DNA of 64,000 nt from an uncultured Eubacteriales bacterium. GTDB lineage: Bacteria; Bacillota; Clostridia; Oscillospirales; Acutalibacteraceae. Below are positions 60,013 through 64,000 of the stretch, one piece after another. The notes beneath the pieces were generated by a model. That model worked only from the letters and a program-made list of their open reading frames with translations. It did not search any database and had not been told where the DNA came from. Position 1 is the first letter of the stretch. Each line of letters starts with the position of its first letter. A program made the translations under genes and the position numbers. Where the stretch lies: positions 19,154 through 83,153 of the forward strand of contig CAKUVH010000006.1 of assembly GCA_934695425.1 (NCBI GenBank), read 5' to 3'.

Positions 60013-60795
60013 TTATTTTTTATCTTTTTTGAGCTTCATATCCAAATAGAAAACTTCTCCCGATTCATGTTTACCTGTAACATCCACAGAGGCTTCTGCG
60101 GAGCTTTCGTCTGTTTTGCATTCAAATTTGAGAACATTATCTTTCATAAATTGCTCTATCAAAGGCATGGTGATTTTTCCGTTGCCGTCTGTTTTCAATT
60201 TCCAGATGGGATAAAAATTCCCTTCAGGATTCAGCTCGTTTTCAAGCGGGTTTTTCAAAGTATAACATTTTTTTTCGGCGTCATAACCCCACAGCGAAAG
60301 GTTCGTGGAGTTTTCGCCCTCGGTATAAATATATTCTTGCCCGATGATTCCCGGAGTCATTTCTTCGATGTTCAATTTAACATCATAACTGCCGGCTTCG
60401 GATTTTTCGACGAGCTTCAAGAATTCAGCAGGGTTGTTAAGTTTCAGATTAACATCTGTATTTTTTAAAGCTTCTTTGTTTTCATAAACCGAAATTTCAA
60501 ACCTTGTCATGCGGACGAGGTTTTCGTTATTCACGGCGTAAGGCATGTTGGCGTATATAACTTGAGTTTCGTTTTCTCTGAGTTCGACCGTAAAATTAAG
60601 GTCAACATACCCACGGCAGCTTATGCTTACATCGCATTTCTGAGGATAAAGATTCGAAAATACATAATATCCTTCTTTTTTCCTTGTGTATGGATTTTGT
60701 TTCCCGTTACAAAGGATAACTGCGCCGTTTATCGGTGATTTGGAATATATATCTTTGAGCATTATAACAAGCGAAGCCATGTATATTTTTCTCAT
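60013..60795 (-). CDS. Carboxypeptidase regulatory-like (beta-sandwich) protein of the eCIS-like cluster
   Basis: 260 aa. The N-terminal 80 residues form a CarboxypepD_reg-like unit: DIYSKSPINGAVILCNGKQN, then GYYVFSNLYPQKCDVSISCR and GYVDLNFTV. A middle mixed segment and a second strand-rich domain (NFYPIWKLKTDGNGKITMPL) follow. It could be a structural or baseplate/surface component. AAGGAAG precedes ATG 60795. It lies 20 bp ahead of the ATPase gene. Confidence 0.6.
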   Translation of the reverse strand: MRKIYMASLVIMLKDIYSKSPINGAVILCNGKQNPYTRKKEGYYVFSNLYPQKCDVSISCRGYVDLNFTVELRENETQVIYANMPYAVNNENLVRMTRFEISVYENKEALKNTDVNLKLNNPAEFLKLVEKSEAGSYDVKLNIEEMTPGIIGQEYIYTEGENSTNLSLWGYDAEKKCYTLKNPLENELNPEGNFYPIWKLKTDGNGKITMPLIEQFMKDNVLKFECKTDESSAEASVDVTGKHESGEVFYLDMKLKKDKK

Positions 60796-60892
60796 TTATG
60801 ATTTCTTCCTTTACTTTATTATTTCTTCTTATTTTTTCTGATACATGAGAGATCTAAATAATTCTGAAGATAGTAACCTCTTCCTTTTAAAA

Positions 60893-61885
60893 TTATTCTC
60901 CATTTTCAAAAGTCAAATCATCGCCACCACCGGATGAATCTGATTCGGCGTCTCCTGCGGTCTCTTGGGTATCGGAGCCAGTGTCAGCGTCGCCTTCGGA
61001 ATCTGAATCTAAATCTAAGTCGTCGGAATCTAAATCTAGATCGTCAGAATCGAGGTCAAGGTCACTGTCCAAATCCAAATCGGAGTCTAAATCATCGGAT
61101 CCTTCATCGCCTTCTTCGCCGCCTTCTTCTGCACCATAATCATCGCCTTCTTCGGAGCCGTAATCATCTTCGCCCTCTTCTTCCGAACCGTAATCGTCAT
61201 CTGAACCATAATCTTCATCTTCATCCTCATCCTCGTCAGGACGTTGAGTATATTCGTCGTCGATATCTTCTTCTTTAATAAATGTTTCAAATTTAAGAAC
61301 TTTCTTAAACGCATAATGCTTGCTGTCAAGGAATACAGTTTCAACTCTCTTTTTGGGTTTGGAGACTTTCTCGGAATCTATCGCTACCGGGCCGACAACA
61401 TAGAACGCCGATAACTTATACGATTCGCCGAACATAGTCCAAACCTTTACTTTTTCTTCCATACTCAGCGGCAACATGGAAATCGGGACTTTTTCTACGG
61501 CGCTGCCCATATTACTCGGCATATATATCGAAGGAATTATTGAATTATCTTTAAGAACCTGAATTATTTTCCCTATTATTTTGGCTTCATCAAGGGCTCT
61601 GTCGCCAATTTCCGCCTTGCTGTTAACTGAAATAACATAATAAAGTTCGAGCATGGCAGGGGCGTCTTGAGTGCTGCCGTCCGGAAGTGAAATTGATTCG
61701 GTATTTTTTCCGCTGGTATCTTCTCTTATGTCATAAGGATGTATTCCGACTATATAATCTCCGCGGTCTTTCGGGTCACATATTCCAATGCTTTCGCCTT
61801 TATCCACAGTATCCGGAACCAATTTATCTTTCAAAAGCGCAAGCAAAGCTTTTCCGACATCGGAAATTATTGTATATTTAGCCAT
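60893..61885 (-). CDS. DUF4255/Pvc16-like tail protein with long acidic tail
   Basis: 330 aa from ATG 61885 with AAGGAG upstream. Residues 1-190 match the DUF4255/Pvc16_N pattern: YTIISDVGKALLALLKDKL at the start, then LELYYVISVN and IIGKIIQVL. Pvc16/Afp16-type proteins cap the tail tube and sheath of contractile injection particles. From about residue 215 the protein turns into a 110-residue Asp/Glu/Ser/Gly run with DLDLDSD repeats, which is not usual for the family. Confidence 0.7.
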   Translation of the reverse strand: MAKYTIISDVGKALLALLKDKLVPDTVDKGESIGICDPKDRGDYIVGIHPYDIREDTSGKNTESISLPDGSTQDAPAMLELYYVISVNSKAEIGDRALDEAKIIGKIIQVLKDNSIIPSIYMPSNMGSAVEKVPISMLPLSMEEKVKVWTMFGESYKLSAFYVVGPVAIDSEKVSKPKKRVETVFLDSKHYAFKKVLKFETFIKEEDIDDEYTQRPDEDEDEDEDYGSDDDYGSEEEGEDDYGSEEGDDYGAEEGGEEGDEGSDDLDSDLDLDSDLDLDSDDLDLDSDDLDLDSDSEGDADTGSDTQETAGDAESDSSGGGDDLTFENGE

Positions 61886-61907
61886 ATTATTCACTCCTTA
61901 AAATTTA

Positions 61908-63116
61908 TTAATCTTTATGAAGTTCGTTTGGAACAGATTGATTTTCAAGTTGAACCAAGTTATAGTAAAGAATCAAAAATTCTTCATCTGCAACATATTT
62001 ATATGAGATATCATAGCACTCAGCAAAAAATTCTACTGACATATAAATATTATCGTTGTAATTCAAAATCGGAACAGGAATATTTTTAGGTTGGTCATTT
62101 AAATATGCTTCGTTTTTCCCGCTGACTATTTCAAGAACCTTGCCGGGAGATTGTATGACCATGGTGGCGTTGTTGTACATATATTCAATGGAAGCATCAA
62201 TATATTGATATAAATCATCGACAGCCATTAATATGTGTCCGTCATACATTATAGGTGCGTGTTTCATTTTGAAATAACCATTTAAAAACACAATTTGCTC
62301 AGGAATTACCGATGAGGCTTTTCTTCCTGCTTTCGTGAAATTATCGGAATCCGCAACCAGTTTGTCGTAATCTTCGGAAGGATAATTTTGTTTTTCATAA
62401 GACTTTAATATAGTTACGGCAACAGAAAGGGTCTCTTTTGCAAGAGTTAATCTTTCGCTGTCGACCATGTTCTCTTCGATTATCTTGCTAAGAAGTAATA
62501 CATCCAGCAAGCTCCTCTGTTGAACAGATAAAGAGCTTACATCCTTTATGTCTACTATAGTTTCTATTTCGCTGTAAGTTTCTTGTAATTTTTTTACATT
62601 TTCTTCGCTGAGCGACTCTAAAATGATCAAACATTCATCCGAAACCGCTCCACGTAAATCCTCGGTTATCGTGTTAACGGAAAGGATTTTCGTAACTTGA
62701 GTGTCAACTTTCGCTATCCCGGAATTCTTTTTTTTCATCGACGAAAGTAACCCGTTTACGCTGTCGAGTTGCTTTTGTAATTCATATTTTGTTTTCATGT
62801 TTGTTGCATATTCCTGAAGCGCGGAGTTTCCGGACAGCTGAGCTCTGTATATGATATCATCCAATTTTTCAAGGATATTATCTATATTGCCCGAAATTTT
62901 TAAGTCCTCGACTATTTTGTCGATTTCTTCCGCCGTCAATTTATTCTCAGAATTGCTCGTCGAAGATGAATCGGCACTACTTGTCGACGAAGTGGAATTG
63001 CTATTTTCCAAAGCCTGAACGATGCTGTATACTGTCAGCGCTCCCGCAACGACAAGTATACAAATAAAAAACAAATTTCTGCCAAGTTTAACGAGAATAT
63101 TTTTTAATTTATTCAT
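61908..63116 (-). CDS. Membrane-anchored protein with stalk-type (copper amine oxidase N-like) domain
   Basis: 402 aa. One TM helix (LFFICILVVAGALTVYSIV), then a Ser/Thr linker, a long helical/coiled region (about residues 55-255), and a C-terminal domain resembling Cu_amine_oxidN1 repeats (PIMYDGHILMAVDDLYQYID then VPILNYNDNIYMSVEFFAEC). It likely sits on the outside of the membrane. It starts the four-gene run with DUF4255, the carboxypeptidase-like protein and the ATPase. Confidence 0.6.
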   Translation of the reverse strand: MNKLKNILVKLGRNLFFICILVVAGALTVYSIVQALENSNSTSSTSSADSSSTSNSENKLTAEEIDKIVEDLKISGNIDNILEKLDDIIYRAQLSGNSALQEYATNMKTKYELQKQLDSVNGLLSSMKKKNSGIAKVDTQVTKILSVNTITEDLRGAVSDECLIILESLSEENVKKLQETYSEIETIVDIKDVSSLSVQQRSLLDVLLLSKIIEENMVDSERLTLAKETLSVAVTILKSYEKQNYPSEDYDKLVADSDNFTKAGRKASSVIPEQIVFLNGYFKMKHAPIMYDGHILMAVDDLYQYIDASIEYMYNNATMVIQSPGKVLEIVSGKNEAYLNDQPKNIPVPILNYNDNIYMSVEFFAECYDISYKYVADEEFLILYYNLVQLENQSVPNELHKD

Positions 63117-63263
63117 AAAAATAAACCCCCAAAAAGCAAAGAATTATTAATAACATATATTTTCTCACAATTCACAATTTTTTGCAAGATAATTTTTAGA
63201 TTGTATATACAAAATATTTCTTAATACTTTCATTAAAATTAATTAAAGTGTAGAAATAAAATT

Positions 63264-63292
63264 AGGCTCACCGATTTTGCGTCGGCAAGCCT
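63264..63292 (-). terminator. Hairpin terminator for minus-strand RNA entering from the right
   Basis: AGGCT / AGCCT with ACCGA-type inner pairing (two mismatches) and TAATTTTATTTC after it on minus. It separates the toxin-antitoxin array from the eCIS-like genes. Confidence 0.55.
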
Positions 63293-63323
63293 TTGAAGTA
63301 ATCATATTATTGTTAATTTTTTG

Positions 63324-63352
63324 TTGAATTTTGAATTTGTTTAATATATAAT
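63324..63352 (+). promoter_or_regulatory. Sense (toxin mRNA) promoter, unit 1
   Basis: TTGAAT (63324-63329), 17 bp, TATAAT (63347-63352); expected +1 at about 63360-63361, the first base of GTAGTAGGAG. The unit-2 copy is 63656-63684. Confidence 0.8.
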
Positions 63353-63419
63353 TAAGTTCTGTAGTAGGAGTTTAGCCTATAGAGAGCGGTTACTCTGCCT
63401 CCGATTGGAGGTAGATATT

Positions 63420-63515
63420 ATGTTGGATTTTATCATCTTTGCAAGCATTTTTGTAATGTACTTTATAGTACTTTTCAGTGCTGTAAATTTTATTGATAAA
63501 AACACAAAAAAATAA
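63420..63515 (+). CDS. 31-aa hydrophobic peptide, putative type I toxin, unit 1
   Basis: MLDFIIFASIFVMYFIVL then FSAVNFIDKNTKK: one TM helix and a short charged end, the shape of Fst/TxpA-type membrane toxins, though sequence similarity to Fst is not evident. The ribosome binding site GGAGG is shut in a CCTCC-GATT-GGAGG hairpin. The stop codon lies in the stem of the terminator. Confidence 0.75.
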   Translation: MLDFIIFASIFVMYFIVLFSAVNFIDKNTKK

Positions 63516-63548
63516 AAACCGTTCCTCGACCAAAGTTCGGTTTTTATT
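63511..63548. terminator. Bidirectional terminator shared by sense and antisense RNAs, unit 1
   Basis: AATAAAAACCG / CGGTTTTTATT, an 11-bp perfect stem around a 16-base loop, T-rich on both strands. Copy 2 is at 63843-63880. Confidence 0.85.
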
Positions 63549-63603
63549 CAAAAACTTAAATCTTGGAGGCTGACCGCTTTTTAAACGGTTTCGCTCCTAC
63601 TAC
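63511..63603 (-). ncRNA. Converging antisense RNA, putative antitoxin, unit 1
   Basis: About 92 nt starting at GTAGTAGGAG on minus (63603) and ending in the shared terminator. It contains CCTCCAA, the exact complement of the toxin Shine-Dalgarno TTGGAGG, and overlaps the toxin mRNA 3' end. Predicted from promoter and terminator; not a known family. Confidence 0.65.
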
Positions 63604-63608
63604 TTTTT

Positions 63609-63637
63609 ATTATATGTCACGAATTCTTAAAAGTCAA
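63609..63637 (-). promoter_or_regulatory. Antisense RNA promoter, unit 1
   Basis: Minus-strand TTGACT (63632-63637), 17 bp, TATAAT (63609-63614), +1 about 63603. The unit-2 copy is at 63941-63969. Confidence 0.8.
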
Positions 63638-63751
63638 CATGACTTTATTTTTTTGTTGAATTTTAATTTCTTTTAATATATAATTAAGTTCTGTAGTAGG
63701 AGTTTAGCCTATAGAGAGCGGTTACTCTGCCTCCGATTGGAGGTAGATATT

Positions 63752-63847
63752 ATGTTGGATTTTATCATCTTTGCAAGCATTTTTGTAATGTACTTTATAG
63801 TACTTTTCAGTGCTGTAAATTTTATTGATAAAAACACAAAAAAATAA
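63752..63847 (+). CDS. 31-aa hydrophobic peptide, putative type I toxin, unit 2
   Basis: Identical at DNA level to the unit-1 gene, including the hairpin around GGAGG and the terminator overlap. No mutation separates the two. Confidence 0.75.
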   Translation: MLDFIIFASIFVMYFIVLFSAVNFIDKNTKK

Positions 63848-63935
63848 AAACCGTTCCTCGACCAAAGTTCGGTTTTTATTCAAAAACTTAAATCTTGGAG
63901 GCTGACCGCTTTTTAAACGGTTTCGCTCCTACTAC
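63843..63935 (-). ncRNA. Converging antisense RNA, putative antitoxin, unit 2
   Basis: Identical to the unit-1 antisense RNA; start at about 63935, end in the terminator 63843-63880. Confidence 0.65.
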
Positions 63936-64000
63936 TTTTTATTATATGTCACGAATTCTTAAAAGTCAACATGACTTTATTTTTTTGTTGAATTTTAATT

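Larger units (their letters stand above)
63318..64000 (+). repeat. 332-bp perfect tandem array of type I toxin-antitoxin-like units
   Basis: Unit 1 (63318-63649) and unit 2 (63650-63981) match base for base from about 63344 on. A third begins at 63982 and is cut at the window edge after its -35 box (TTGAAT 63988-63993). Each unit holds a sense promoter, a 31-codon ORF, a terminator, and a converging antisense promoter. Confidence 0.9.

Noticed and set aside
63420..63515. Plain Fst-family assignment for the 31-aa peptide
   Set aside because: The module layout is par-like, but the peptide lacks a visible Fst motif and the 5' blocks are inverted rather than direct, so only a likeness is claimed.

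Overview
The window comes from a low-GC, endospore-forming Firmicute of the class Clostridia. The evidence is AT-rich DNA, strong TTGACA-17 bp-TATAAT promoters, AGGAGG ribosome binding sites, and the sporulation genes spoVD, spoVE-like, spoVAD, spoVM, spoIIE, ylmC/ymxH and cwlD. Genus cannot be fixed from the sequence alone.

Layout. 1-3431 (minus): metK-pheS-pheT, with pheT cut by the window edge. 3572-5991 (plus): eight small genes whose products share a double-glycine (xVSGG) leader and a Cys zinc-ribbon-like core. 6013-11217 (minus): the str operon rpsL-rpsG-fusA-tuf, with a 89-codon ORF between rpsG and fusA and another double-glycine zinc-ribbon gene between fusA and tuf. 11413-18954 (plus): the wall operon spoVD-mraY-spoVE/ftsW-murG, followed directly by a NifU-like protein and its GGGtGRT partner. 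19020-22812: a lipoprotein, an orphan spoVAD with a duplicated, broken tail, an unknown gene, a hidden 27-codon spoVM with a 47-aa membrane protein, and an XRE regulator. 23014-26202: a sigma-region-4-like pair, spoIIE and tRNA-Pro. 26557-33000: accessory DNA holding a pyrophosphatase-like protein, a ParE/Phd toxin-antitoxin pair, barstar with a barnase remnant, a duplicated-domain lipoprotein and a second set of eleven double-glycine-leader genes (minus). 33111-43450: addB-addA, radA, cwlD. 43598-57378: hemolysin III, a repeat-containing secreted protein, a P-type ATPase, ftsZ and secA separated by hairpin repeats, gpsA, fructose-bisphosphate aldolase and tRNA-Thr. 57377-63116 (minus): a DUF6512-like membrane protein, then an AAA+ ATPase, a carboxypeptidase-regulatory-like protein, a DUF4255/Pvc16-like protein and a membrane-anchored stalk protein. 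This looks like the edge of a contractile-injection-system (eCIS-like) locus. 63318-64000: a perfect 332-bp tandem array, each unit having the architecture of a type I toxin-antitoxin (par/Fst-like) module.

Most notable: (a) the tandem type I toxin-antitoxin-like array with a 31-aa hydrophobic peptide and a convergent antisense RNA; (b) a family of at least 20 double-glycine-leader mini-proteins in three places, with no exporter in view; (c) two of these genes and the XRE gene apparently starting at ACG or ATC; (d) a PheT that lacks the usual tRNA-binding domain; (e) the eCIS-like cluster. Calls rest on reading motifs by eye; no database search was possible.
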